Assembly (NCBI GenBank): GCA_947626525.1
Contig: CANQSM010000022.1
Location: 1-39,771 of the forward strand
Length of the DNA: 39,771 nt
Direction of reading: 5' to 3'
Source: an uncultured Phocaeicola sp.
GTDB lineage: Bacteria > Bacteroidota > Bacteroidia > Bacteroidales > Bacteroidaceae
This document shows, piece by piece, positions 23,206 through 32,663 of the stretch (position 1 is the stretch's first letter; every line of letters begins with the position of its first letter). The notes beneath the pieces were generated by a model. It was not told the DNA's origin. It saw only the letters and a program-made list of their open reading frames with translations, and ran no database searches. Both the position numbers and the translations under genes were made by a program.

Positions 23206-25248
23206 ATGAAAGGTTCAAAAATATTTCCATACAAAGAAGCTGTCTACAAATGGGTTATCTACATTGCAGCCGTGGCTCTTGTTGTATTGTTCATGCCAAG
23301 CGAGGGTAAATTCAATTACCAGTTCGAAGTGGGAAAACCTTGGAAATATGGTCAGTTAATGGCCACATTCGATTTTCCCATCTATAAAAGCGATGAGGTG
23401 ATAAAAAAAGAACAGGACAGTATCCGGTCAACTTTCCAGCCTTATTTTCAACGAAATGCCCTGACAGAGACAGAGGAACTGAAAAAGTTGAAAGAGAACC
23501 TCAACAACGCTTCCTTCAGACTCGGCAACGATTATATACGCCATATCGAACGTACTTTAAAAACCATTTACGCCAATGGGGTTATCTCCAACGAGGGAAA
23601 GGAAAAGCTGATAAAAGACAGCATCGCATCCATCATGATTGTAGAAAACAATCTGGCCGTTCCCCATCCTGCCCAAAAAGTATATACGGTCAAAGAGGCA
23701 TACGAATATCTAATCAATGCGGACACGCTACATTATAGGAAAAACATCTTGCAACACGGCAACCTCAACAATTACATCAGCCCCAACCTAACATTGGACA
23801 AAGAAAAAACAGAAGCTGCCATACAGGAGGCTTTAACCAACATCTCATGGGCCGAAGGCATGGTGATAAGCGGACAAAAAATCATCGCCCGCGGAGAGAT
23901 GGTAACCCAAGACACCTACAAAATCCTTAAATCACTGAAAAAAGAATCCCTGAAAAGAAGTGAAACGATTGAACAAAAGAGGCTGATTATAGCTGGAGAA
24001 ACCTTGTTCGTCGGCATCCTCATGCTCATCTTTATCCTATATCTCGACCTGTTCAGGAAAGATTATTACCAACGGAAACGGAGTATTCTGTTACTCATCT
24101 CTCTGGTCATCATATTCCCGATTATCTCTTCGCTGATGGTTGTGCATAACATCCTAAGTGTCTATCTGCTGCCTTTCGCCATGGTGCCCATCATCGTACG
24201 GGTATTCATGGATTCCCGAACCGCCTTCATGGCGCACATCGTTACCGTGCTGCTCTGCTCCATCATCCTGCGGTTCCCTTACGAATTCGTATTGCTCCAG
24301 ATTATAGCCGGACCGGCAGCCATATACAGCCTCCGGGAGTTATCGGAACGTTCCCAATTGCTCCGTACCGCCCTGTTTGTCACGTTATGTTATTGCATGC
24401 TCTATTTCTCTTATGAATTGATTCACGAGAACGATTTATCGAAGCTGAATTTTCCGATGTATATCAATTTTCTTCTTAACGGCATTCTGCTTCTGTTTGT
24501 TTATCCATTGCTGTTCATTCTGGAGAAAACATTCGGTTTCACCTCCAATGTCACGCTTGTGGAACTTTCGAACATCAATCATCCGCTCTTGCGCGAAATG
24601 TCGGAGACGGCCCCCGGCACTTTCCAGCATTCCATGCAGGTGGCCAACCTGGCAGCAGCCGCAGCCAACAAAATCAGAGCAAAGAGCCAGCTCGTACGTA
24701 CGGGCGCGCTTTATCACGACATAGGAAAAATGGAAAATCCGGTCTTTTTCACAGAGAATCAAACCGGGGTGAATCCCCACAAGACACTAAGCAACGAGCA
24801 AAGTGCCCAGGTAGTCATCGCGCATGTAACCAACGGCTTGAAACGGGCTGAGAAATATAATCTGCCCAAAGTCATCAAAGAGTTCATCTCTACCCATCAT
24901 GGACGCGGCAAAACGAAATATTTCTATATCTCTTATCTAAATGAACATCCCGACGGACCGGTAGACGAGTCCGTATTCACCTATCCCGGACCGGATCCGC
25001 AAACCAAAGAACAAGCCATCCTGATGATGGCCGATGCGGTGGAAGCCGCTTCCCGCAGTCTTCCGGAATATACGGAAGAAAGTATCGGTATGCTGGTAGA
25101 CAAGATTATCGACTCGCAGGTAGCGGAAGGATACTTCCGGGAATGCCCTATTACTTTCAAAGATATAGCTGCCGTGAAAAATGTATTCAAAGAGAAGCTT
25201 AAGACTGCGTACCATACCCGCGTCAGCTACCCCGAACTGAAAAAATAA
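23206..25248 (+). CDS. 7TM-HD family cyclic-dinucleotide phosphodiesterase
   Basis: The 680-residue protein has an N-terminal membrane segment (about 12-32), a large periplasmic 7TMR-HDED-type region to about 260, about seven membrane helices (260-450) and a cytoplasmic HD domain. HD residues are visible: FQHSMQVANL, GALYHDIGKMENP with the HD pair near residue 503, HPHKTLSNEQS and STHHGRGKT. Family members such as Listeria PgpH hydrolyse cyclic di-AMP, so that is the likely role, not proven here. The ATG at 23206 has GGAGG 11 bases before; a TTG at 23188 in frame is less likely. priA begins three bases after the stop, so the two are transcribed together. Confidence 0.88.
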   Translation: MKGSKIFPYKEAVYKWVIYIAAVALVVLFMPSEGKFNYQFEVGKPWKYGQLMATFDFPIYKSDEVIKKEQDSIRSTFQPYFQRNALTETEELKKLKENLNNASFRLGNDYIRHIERTLKTIYANGVISNEGKEKLIKDSIASIMIVENNLAVPHPAQKVYTVKEAYEYLINADTLHYRKNILQHGNLNNYISPNLTLDKEKTEAAIQEALTNISWAEGMVISGQKIIARGEMVTQDTYKILKSLKKESLKRSETIEQKRLIIAGETLFVGILMLIFILYLDLFRKDYYQRKRSILLLISLVIIFPIISSLMVVHNILSVYLLPFAMVPIIVRVFMDSRTAFMAHIVTVLLCSIILRFPYEFVLLQIIAGPAAIYSLRELSERSQLLRTALFVTLCYCMLYFSYELIHENDLSKLNFPMYINFLLNGILLLFVYPLLFILEKTFGFTSNVTLVELSNINHPLLREMSETAPGTFQHSMQVANLAAAAANKIRAKSQLVRTGALYHDIGKMENPVFFTENQTGVNPHKTLSNEQSAQVVIAHVTNGLKRAEKYNLPKVIKEFISTHHGRGKTKYFYISYLNEHPDGPVDESVFTYPGPDPQTKEQAILMMADAVEAASRSLPEYTEESIGMLVDKIIDSQVAEGYFRECPITFKDIAAVKNVFKEKLKTAYHTRVSYPELKK

Positions 25249-25251
25249 GCC

Positions 25252-27711
25252 ATGAAGAAATTCGCGGATGTCATGCTGCCATTGCCCCTGGCCAACCGTT
25301 ACACCTATTCTCTGCCCGACGCGCTTTCGGACAAGATAGCAATCGGATGCCGGGTGATTGTACCGTTCGGACGGAAAAAGTTCTATACGGCCATCGTCGT
25401 ATCGGTTCATTATTGCCCGCCTCAGGAATATGAGACCAAAGACATAGCCGAACTGCTGGACGAGCATCCGGTGCTTTTGCCTATGCAATATAAATTCTGG
25501 GAATGGATAGCTTCCTACTACCTCTGTACTCCCGGAGATGTATACAAAGCGGCCCTGCCATCGGGAATGAAACTGGAAAGCGAAACGATTGTCGAACTGA
25601 ATCCTGAGTTCGTGGCCGATACCCCCTTGCCGGAAAAAGAGCAGCGCATACTGGACCTTTTGTCGGAAGAGCCCATGCAATGCATCACTCAACTGGAAAA
25701 ATCCAGCGAGATAAAAAACAGCCTTTCCACCATCAAATCATTGCTCGACAAAGAGGCCATATTCATTAAAGAAGAGCTGAAACATAACTACAAGCCCAAG
25801 ACTGAGACACGTGTCAGACTGACTGAAGCCTACATGGACGAAGAAATGCTGCACAAACTGTTCGATGAGTTGGCACGCGTACCGAAGCAACTGGCATTGT
25901 TGATGAAATACATCGAAATGTCGGGATTCTTCGGGAAAGGCCTTCTCAAGGAAGTGACCAAGAAAGAGCTGCTCATCCGTTCCGGAGCTTCACCGGCCGT
26001 TTTCAACGGATTGACGAAAAAGCGCGTCTTTGAGATATACCATCAGGAGATTGGACGGTTAGCGCAAGGGCTGTCCGCCACCGATGGGCTCCACCCGCTC
26101 AATCCGGCGCAACAGGAGGCCTGCAAGGCCATTCTCGACACATTCAGGCAAAAGAATGTCTGTCTGCTGCATGGCGTCACCTCCAGTGGCAAGACAGAAA
26201 TTTATATCCACCTGATACAACAAGCGATACGCGCGGGAAAGCAGGTGCTTTATCTGCTGCCGGAAATAGCCCTGACGACCCAGATTACCGAACGGTTGAA
26301 ACGGGTATTCGGAGACCGTTTAGGCATTTACCATTCCAAATTTCCGGATGCCGAACGCGTAGAGATTTGGCAGAAACAATTAAAAAAAGAACCGTACGAC
26401 CTCATCATCGGCGTACGTTCTTCCATATTTCTTCCTTTCCAGAACCTGGGGCTGGTTATTGTCGACGAAGAGCACGAAAGCACCTACAAGCAACAAGACC
26501 CCGCTCCCCGTTACCATGCCCGAAACGCCGCCATCGTACTGGCCTCCATGTATGGGGCCAAAACGTTGCTGGGCACAGCCACTCCCAGCGTAGAAAGCTA
26601 TTACAATGCCTTGCGGGGAAAATACGGATTAGTGGAGCTGACCGAACGATACCAAGATATTCAGTTACCCGAAATACAAGTAGTGGACATTCAGGAGCTG
26701 ATACGGAAGAAAATCATGAAAACGCCCTTTTCACCGCGACTTTTAGCCGAGATACGAAAAGCTTTGGAACAAAGGGAACAGGTGATTCTCTTTCAGAACC
26801 GCAGAGGCTTTGCCCCCATGATAGAATGCAAGACCTGCGGCTGGATACCTAAATGCAAGAACTGTGATGTCAGTCTGACCTACCATAAAGGGTTGAACCA
26901 ACTGACATGCCACTACTGTGGCGCCACGTATCCCGTGCCTCATTCCTGTCCCGCGTGTGGAGGCGTAGAACTCCTCAACAGAGGCTTCGGTACGGAAAAG
27001 ATTGAGGACGACATCCTGCAACTCTTTCCCGAAGCGAAGGTAGCCCGCATGGATTTGGATACGACGCGCACCCGTACGGCGTACGAACGCATCATCCACG
27101 ATTTCCAGGAAGGAAAAACAGACATCCTTATCGGGACGCAAATGGTCAGTAAAGGACTCGACTTCGACCATGTAAGCGTAGTGGGTATTCTGAACGCGGA
27201 TACCATGCTCAACTTTCCGGATTTCCGGTCACACGAGCGCGCCTTCCAATTAATGGCACAAGTGGCAGGGCGCGCCGGACGGAAAAACAGACGCGGCCTG
27301 GTCATTCTACAGACAAAAAGCGTGGACCTTCCGGTCATACGCCAAGTGGTAGACAACGATTACGGCCACCTTTATGCGGACCAGTTGCAAGAACGCCGTT
27401 TATTCCATTATCCTCCTTTCCACCGGCTCATTTACGTCTATCTGAAACATCGGAAAGAAGAAGTGCTGAACGTAGCAGCCGATACCCTGGCCGCCCAACT
27501 GCGTGTCGGATTGGGAGACCGGGTGCTTGGTCCCGACAAACCGCCGGTGGCCCGTATACAGACGTTATTCATCAAGAAAATAGTGATAAAGGTGGAACAA
27601 AGCGCCTCCATGAACAAGATATGCGACTATCTGCAAGCCGTGCAACGGCACATCATGGAAGACGAGCGTTTTCGTTCTCTCATGGTGTATTACGATGTAG
27701 ACCCTCAGTGA
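25252..27711 (+). CDS. priA: Primosomal protein N' (replication restart helicase)
   Basis: PriA recognises stalled forks and loads the replicative helicase. The 819-residue protein has the N-terminal 3'-end binding domain (VMLPLPLANRYTY, GCRVIVPFGRKK, CTPGDVYKAALPSGMK), a DEAD-like helicase core with Walker A HGVTSSGKTEIY (about 307-318) and DEEH (about 405), and the zinc-binding region with four CxxC pairs: CKTCG, CKNCD, CHYCG and CPACG (about 527-572). The helicase C-terminal block includes GTQMVSKGLDFDHV and QVAGRAGRKNR. The ATG follows the 7TM-HD gene at three bases. No unusual features. It converges on a leftward pilus-operon gene 18 bases away. Confidence 0.95.
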   Translation: MKKFADVMLPLPLANRYTYSLPDALSDKIAIGCRVIVPFGRKKFYTAIVVSVHYCPPQEYETKDIAELLDEHPVLLPMQYKFWEWIASYYLCTPGDVYKAALPSGMKLESETIVELNPEFVADTPLPEKEQRILDLLSEEPMQCITQLEKSSEIKNSLSTIKSLLDKEAIFIKEELKHNYKPKTETRVRLTEAYMDEEMLHKLFDELARVPKQLALLMKYIEMSGFFGKGLLKEVTKKELLIRSGASPAVFNGLTKKRVFEIYHQEIGRLAQGLSATDGLHPLNPAQQEACKAILDTFRQKNVCLLHGVTSSGKTEIYIHLIQQAIRAGKQVLYLLPEIALTTQITERLKRVFGDRLGIYHSKFPDAERVEIWQKQLKKEPYDLIIGVRSSIFLPFQNLGLVIVDEEHESTYKQQDPAPRYHARNAAIVLASMYGAKTLLGTATPSVESYYNALRGKYGLVELTERYQDIQLPEIQVVDIQELIRKKIMKTPFSPRLLAEIRKALEQREQVILFQNRRGFAPMIECKTCGWIPKCKNCDVSLTYHKGLNQLTCHYCGATYPVPHSCPACGGVELLNRGFGTEKIEDDILQLFPEAKVARMDLDTTRTRTAYERIIHDFQEGKTDILIGTQMVSKGLDFDHVSVVGILNADTMLNFPDFRSHERAFQLMAQVAGRAGRKNRRGLVILQTKSVDLPVIRQVVDNDYGHLYADQLQERRLFHYPPFHRLIYVYLKHRKEEVLNVAADTLAAQLRVGLGDRVLGPDKPPVARIQTLFIKKIVIKVEQSASMNKICDYLQAVQRHIMEDERFRSLMVYYDVDPQ

Positions 27712-27729
27712 AAGGAGAAAGGACATTCC

Positions 27730-28635
27730 TCATTCGAGGTGTTCGAGCAGTTCGTCAAGACGTGCGGGGGAGGGTTCTTTCGCCATCACATGCCGCGAGG
27801 CGTCCAGTAGGTAGAGGGCCGGAAGGTTGCGCAGGACGTACAGGTCTTCCGTGTAGATCGAGCCGTCATTATACCCCACCGTCCATGAGGGCGGTATCTT
27901 TTCCCGTGTCTGCAGCCACAATTCCCTGTCGCGCTCTTCCCCTCCCGCGTACACGGCCAAAATCGCCAGTCCGCCGCTCTCCTCCATTCCGAGCAGGCGT
28001 TCCATCCCGGCCAGTTCTTTCATCACTTCCGTGCAGTGGAAGCAGTCGGGGTCATAAAAAACCAGCAGGAGCGGTTTTCCCCTCCCCGTTTCCGACAGCC
28101 GTGCCCGTCCGCCCGAACGGTCTTCGTAAACGAAATCCGCAGCCTGCGTGCCCACCCGGTTCTTCGATATCATTTCCCGTTGTATCCGCAGGCGCGTTTT
28201 CTCATGCTCCCGCATTGGAGCTTCCAGAAAAGCTTCGGCGAAAAAGTCGTACCACTCCTCGTTATAAACAGGCGAATCGGTTTCGTAAAGGTATTTCTCG
28301 GCAATTTCATAAAGGAGTGAAAGGCTTCCCGCATCGGCCTGCGCACGTGCGGTCAACCTTCTGACGGCGGGCGCGAGGGCCGCCGCGTCGGCGATGGGAA
28401 AGAGGGAGATATAGTTGGCGAAACTCTGCTCCATGAAGTCGCGGTTGTGCGAGCGCAGGGTGTCGGAGAACTCCATAGCGTCCCAGAAATGCTCGACGAT
28501 GTAGGTCGCGCGCGTCATCGGGGTGCGCAGCGTCGCCGGCACGGCCGGAAGGGCGAGTTCCCCGATCTCCTGCGGCGATGCCGCAAGCGGAGCCAATAAT
28601 GCCATAAGTATCATGGCGGCGACAGCAGGTCTCAT
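27730..28635 (-). CDS. Secreted thioredoxin-fold protein (DUF5106-like)
   Basis: From the ATG at 28635 the protein has 301 residues with a signal peptide (MILMALLAPLAA, cleaved near ASPQE), an N-terminal helical part like DUF5106 (ATYIVEHFWDAMEFSD, about 44-160) and a C-terminal thioredoxin fold with DPDCFHC (Cys198 and Cys201) and a cis-proline NLPALYLLD. It is likely a periplasmic disulfide reductase or isomerase. The frame is open 28 codons further upstream, but that part lies in the preceding gene. The ATG is one base after that pilin gene's stop (TAATATG), so it is translationally coupled to the pilus operon. Base composition is GC-rich like the pilus genes. Its specific substrate is unknown. 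Confidence 0.8.
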   Translation of the reverse strand: MRPAVAAMILMALLAPLAASPQEIGELALPAVPATLRTPMTRATYIVEHFWDAMEFSDTLRSHNRDFMEQSFANYISLFPIADAAALAPAVRRLTARAQADAGSLSLLYEIAEKYLYETDSPVYNEEWYDFFAEAFLEAPMREHEKTRLRIQREMISKNRVGTQAADFVYEDRSGGRARLSETGRGKPLLLVFYDPDCFHCTEVMKELAGMERLLGMEESGGLAILAVYAGGEERDRELWLQTREKIPPSWTVGYNDGSIYTEDLYVLRNLPALYLLDASRHVMAKEPSPARLDELLEHLE

Positions 28636-28636
28636 A

Positions 28637-30112
28637 TTAAGGTTGCGGTTGTTTTTCGAAATGCTTGCTATCCCCGTTCGCGGTAACCCACAAATTCTCG
28701 ATACTCCCTTCCGGAGCACTGTTCCACTGCTTATTCGTCTTTAGCCGGTGACCGTGCCCGTTCAGTTTCTTTTCCCCCGTGAAATATTTTCCGAGTAGGT
28801 CGTCTATATTTGCATACGTGTCACCCAGCCCCGTCAAGTCCAGATTGGCGTAAAGGTTCAGATTGCCCTGTTCATCGAATATTCCGGCAGGCGGGTCCAC
28901 TTCGGGATTCTCCGCATAGACCCGCAACCAGTCGACGAACATTTTCCACTCGTTTTCATCGTAGATGCCCGGTTGGTCGTGTTGTGGGATCGGCTGCTCT
29001 TGGGGTACGTTCCAGTCCACGATATGCGGATAGAGCCCCTTGACCGTTCCGTCCTTCAACTGCAAGGTTACGCCGAGGCAATCCCCCGCTTCCAGTTCCG
29101 GTACGGCCGTTATGGTCTCCAATGAACCGTAAAACCAAGAGCCGTTGTGGCGGAACTGTATATCGCCGAATTTACCGCTAGTAACGCTGTTTGTCTCACC
29201 AAACTTGCAGGGATAGATGTAGAAAGCATCGCCGGGCGACAGCTCCCCGCTTACGCCGAAATCCTCTTCTTTCAACTTCGGATACTCCTCCGATTCCGTA
29301 GGAGGGTCGAGAGTTACCTTAGGTTCTTCCGCCTTATATGTCTCCCACGCATCCGGCACAGATTCGGGCACCCCTGTCGTCCAATAGGCCCGCTGCGGCA
29401 TATTGGGCATATAAAAAGGAATTACAGACTCTTCCGGCAACGACTTCGAGGCGCCATCGTGGTCGACATAACTTATGTCCACCACAACGATCTTGGCGAC
29501 CAGATGCTTGAAAGGCAACGTAACGGAAAGACCCGCATTGGTGTATTCCGTCACGGGGCCTATCGCTGCACCGATAAAAAACTCGAGATTTGAGCGAATG
29601 TAGGTGGTATCCCTCTTGCCGCCGTCTTGGACATAGATATACTGGTGCCGCTCGTTCATGGAAAAGTCCTTGACTTTCCCGAAACGCCGGCTGGCATCGA
29701 CGCTCACCAAAGTATCACCCGTTTTTCCGTCTTTTCCGTCCATAATAGGCCGGGTCCATGCGTGGAAAAGCTGATGCTTCTCGCCGTTCCAATACCATTT
29801 GCCATTGGAGGATTCCAATCTACCGTTTCTGGGCACTGAAAACTCCGCGAAATCGTCCATATCACTATATGAGTCGGTCACGTAACGTTCCTCGACTGTG
29901 CGCTGGATGTAAACCGGTTTGTAACTGTCGGTAATCAGATCGTCCTTCGGGTCTTCCGCGGCTCCCGCCAAGGCCCGTGTTCCCGGAGCCGCATCCTGCA
30001 CCCGGCCGAAGAACGTGACAGGATGGATACTGTCCACCGGCAGACCGGCCTCTTCCCGGCTGCATGCGGCTAACCCTGCCCATACCGACAGGCATATCAT
30101 TATCTTTTTCAT
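28637..30112 (-). CDS. Fimbrillin-like lipoprotein with short C-terminal extension
   Basis: The 491-residue protein has a lipoprotein signal (MICLSVWAGLAAC) and then GTRALAG, which resembles the Arg site processed in type V pilins. The middle is a two-domain beta-rich fimbrillin (LFHAWTRPI, LPFKHLVAKIVVVDISYV, FYIYPCKFGE, GDCLGVTLQLKDGTVKGLYPHIVDW). After QPGIYDENEWKMFVDWLRVYAEN a short segment (LYANLDLTGLG, LNGHGHRL) looks like the first coil of a beta-helix and the protein ends soon after. It is the last pilin of the operon, 36 bases after the 833-residue gene and one base before the thioredoxin-fold gene. Assigned by fold and context to Mfa-like fimbrillins. Confidence 0.7.
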   Translation of the reverse strand: MKKIMICLSVWAGLAACSREEAGLPVDSIHPVTFFGRVQDAAPGTRALAGAAEDPKDDLITDSYKPVYIQRTVEERYVTDSYSDMDDFAEFSVPRNGRLESSNGKWYWNGEKHQLFHAWTRPIMDGKDGKTGDTLVSVDASRRFGKVKDFSMNERHQYIYVQDGGKRDTTYIRSNLEFFIGAAIGPVTEYTNAGLSVTLPFKHLVAKIVVVDISYVDHDGASKSLPEESVIPFYMPNMPQRAYWTTGVPESVPDAWETYKAEEPKVTLDPPTESEEYPKLKEEDFGVSGELSPGDAFYIYPCKFGETNSVTSGKFGDIQFRHNGSWFYGSLETITAVPELEAGDCLGVTLQLKDGTVKGLYPHIVDWNVPQEQPIPQHDQPGIYDENEWKMFVDWLRVYAENPEVDPPAGIFDEQGNLNLYANLDLTGLGDTYANIDDLLGKYFTGEKKLNGHGHRLKTNKQWNSAPEGSIENLWVTANGDSKHFEKQPQP

Positions 30113-30148
30113 ATCTTCATCTCATAATATTGCATTAGAACACTGTTA

Positions 30149-32650
30149 TCAGTCAGTTTCTACCCCCCCCCCCGGAGTGGGTTCAGACTTCTGCGCACCG
30201 ACGAATGGATATACATCCGATGCTCGTGCCTGATTTCCATCTGTATCTTCCACATATGCAGCGTTTGCCATCCCCGCGAAGCGTCCCGTATGGTTGTCCG
30301 GAACACCCTCTGTCAGCAAAGTGGGCCCGGTAACGCCGACCCAGGCACGACAATCTTTCAACTTGCTCTCCTCTGATACATAACCGAAACCTCCGCCCGT
30401 AGCGAAGACCATCATGGTGGTATAGGAGGTCTGCGCGACCGTTTCCGTCCCGCCACAGACGTTTCCCCGGATGTCGATGCCGGTGATTTCAACGTGCGAG
30501 GCCTTACCCGCTATGCCGCCGCAGTAGGAATAAGCATAGGTTACAGTATTGATGGCATGGCTGATGCCGCCGGTGACAGCTACGTTCGCCGTACAGTCGA
30601 GCAACTTGCCGAAACTGGTGCTCTCGTTTACGATTTCACCGACCAGTCCGCCGATATAGCACTGGGCCGCGTTCAGCCGCGAAGCGTCCACTACGACATC
30701 GACACTGGCCCCCTCCATCGTCATGACTTCCTTTCCTGCCAGACCGCCCGCCTTCACGTTGGCGTCACTGTGTATCGGGAGGTTAAGCGTGCATTTTCCC
30801 GAAACCGGAGAGTCTGTCAACCGGCTCTCCGCACAAGTGACGCCGTTGATGTCCGCCCCGCTCTGTCCCGCTATTACGCCCGCACAGATATCCTGGCAGT
30901 TGTTCAGTTTTCCGCCCTCCCCGTCCGTCTGCACGGTAAGGCTCACGTTGCCCCGCAACTCCACATTCTCGATTAGGATAGCTCCTCCCTGCGTAGACGC
31001 CGACTGCTGGCCCGCCACGCATCCGATAAAGTAGGTGACGCCCGAGGAGGCGTCTGGCAGCAGCTGTTCATCAAGATGCACGGTCATACTCACATCGTCC
31101 AGAAGCAATCCGGACACCTTCCCGCTCAAAGTGCAGGCCAATATGCCGAAGATTTTATTGCCGGAACCACCCGTCGTACCCTCGCCCTGTATCTTCAAAT
31201 TGTCCATCCTCTGAATCTCACTGACCGTAATGTCCACTGTCGACTGGCGGATGGCAAGGTTGTAGATCTCCGCGTTTTCGACGCTGTAGAATATAGGATA
31301 GGCCACGTTCAGAAAACTGTGGTAATCGCCGTCCAACATATTACCGCTCATTCGAGGCAGTTTCCAGTCGGGATGAGGCCCTCTATAACCTTTTTCATCG
31401 TCAGGAACATCTGATGATGCTGCGCCTTTCTCGAAGGCGCCCGTTCCCTCGATGTAATCCATCGGATTGAACTTCTTGAAATCCACATCCCGCAACAGGC
31501 GCGGATAGGCCTCGCCGGCCGATTTCAACACCAGTTGGCCGGTTGCGTCGGTCACATCCTTATTGTTCACTATCCCGTCCAGCAGGTCGGGAATATGGAC
31601 ATAGCCCAATGTATCGCCCGGTTTATCGGGGAAATCCGTCTGCGGCTCCGGCACGATGCCCGTGCTCCGCTCTACGGAGAGTTCGTAGTGGATGCCCGCA
31701 TTCAACGTGTTCAACTCATCGGAGGTAAACGACAGGTAGGGATGACCGTTCACATAGTTCAGCTTGCAGTTTTGCCCGTATATATAGGTTTTTCCCTCTT
31801 CCCGTGTCTCGCCATCGCCCTTCGCGGACGGGGCAAGGTAGAAATCGACCCAGCCCTTTTTTCCATCCCCGTCGACAACGCGCTTGCGGGAAACGACATA
31901 GTGTCCGTCGCCCAATTCCTCCACAGCGCCCCCTGTCGTGCTCTCCAACGACTCCTCAAAACTGAAGTCCAGGGTCTTGTCAGTCGGATTATATTTCAAT
32001 CGGTAGGCATTCGGGATCTCTGCCGAAGACTCGGTCGCACCCGCCTTTCCGTAAAGCCAGTAGATATCGGACATATCCGTTTTGACATCCGCCAAGGTCA
32101 GATGTGTGCACAGATGCCCGAAGTTGAGGTGTACGGATTCCCCGTACTCCACACCGCTCAACTTGCAATAAAGCGGATCCTTCCCCTCCTTGATGTCGCC
32201 AAGCAGGAAGACGGCGTTCCCTTCCGTCCCGTCGGAGAAGGCGCTTGTAAGGCCTTCGACGTAATAGGCCGTAAATGTAGCGTTTTCCACACCGACGGGC
32301 CAATACAGTCCCTTAGACACGTCGGGCTCCCATTCGTCCAAAGTCGAATTATATTTGTAACAGCAGTACTGTTCGGTATCGGCCTCCTTCACCTTCTCAC
32401 CGCTGAAGAAAGCGGCAATCTGTATCGCGTCGCCGTCCTGCCACTCTCCCACGGAAGGGGCCGTACGGGTCTCCACACCGGACGCGGCACGGAGCGACAC
32501 ACGACTCGCCTCGATGTGCACAGGTGTCGGCTCCGTCGCCGCCCCCGCGTCCGAAGCCTCCGGCAACCGGTCGTCACATGCCGTCGCGAACAATGCCGCG
32601 CACACCGCAAGTGCCCTGCCGAACCATTTCACATAAAATCGTATTTTCAT
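30149..32650 (-). CDS. Fimbrillin-like lipoprotein with long beta-helix domain
   Basis: The 833-residue protein has a lipoprotein signal (LAVCAALFATAC) and VETRTAPSVGEWQDGDAIQIAAF, a typical Mfa-like fimbrillin opening with a possible Arg cleavage site. The fimbrillin fold reaches to about 350 (YWPVGVENATFTAYY, HLNFGHLCTHLTL). From about 400 the sequence is repetitive with GLUG-like turns (GGLAGK, GGLVGE, GGIAGK, GGFGYV), suggesting a right-handed beta-helix adhesin. Sixteen cysteines lie in the mature part, far more than in its neighbours. The last residues PTPGGGVETD are encoded across an 11-G run. It is probably a tip or minor pilin; the ligand is unknown. Confidence 0.75.
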   Translation of the reverse strand: MKIRFYVKWFGRALAVCAALFATACDDRLPEASDAGAATEPTPVHIEASRVSLRAASGVETRTAPSVGEWQDGDAIQIAAFFSGEKVKEADTEQYCCYKYNSTLDEWEPDVSKGLYWPVGVENATFTAYYVEGLTSAFSDGTEGNAVFLLGDIKEGKDPLYCKLSGVEYGESVHLNFGHLCTHLTLADVKTDMSDIYWLYGKAGATESSAEIPNAYRLKYNPTDKTLDFSFEESLESTTGGAVEELGDGHYVVSRKRVVDGDGKKGWVDFYLAPSAKGDGETREEGKTYIYGQNCKLNYVNGHPYLSFTSDELNTLNAGIHYELSVERSTGIVPEPQTDFPDKPGDTLGYVHIPDLLDGIVNNKDVTDATGQLVLKSAGEAYPRLLRDVDFKKFNPMDYIEGTGAFEKGAASSDVPDDEKGYRGPHPDWKLPRMSGNMLDGDYHSFLNVAYPIFYSVENAEIYNLAIRQSTVDITVSEIQRMDNLKIQGEGTTGGSGNKIFGILACTLSGKVSGLLLDDVSMTVHLDEQLLPDASSGVTYFIGCVAGQQSASTQGGAILIENVELRGNVSLTVQTDGEGGKLNNCQDICAGVIAGQSGADINGVTCAESRLTDSPVSGKCTLNLPIHSDANVKAGGLAGKEVMTMEGASVDVVVDASRLNAAQCYIGGLVGEIVNESTSFGKLLDCTANVAVTGGISHAINTVTYAYSYCGGIAGKASHVEITGIDIRGNVCGGTETVAQTSYTTMMVFATGGGFGYVSEESKLKDCRAWVGVTGPTLLTEGVPDNHTGRFAGMANAAYVEDTDGNQARASDVYPFVGAQKSEPTPGGGVETD
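30163..30173. repeat. Run of 11 C (11 G in the coding strand) near the 3' end of the 833-residue pilin gene
   Basis: The homopolymer encodes three glycines close to the C-terminus. Length change by one base either way ends the protein within three codons after the run, so it would change only the last few residues. It is also a common site of sequencing error. Confidence 0.85.
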
Positions 32651-32663
32651 ATCCGTTACTCTC

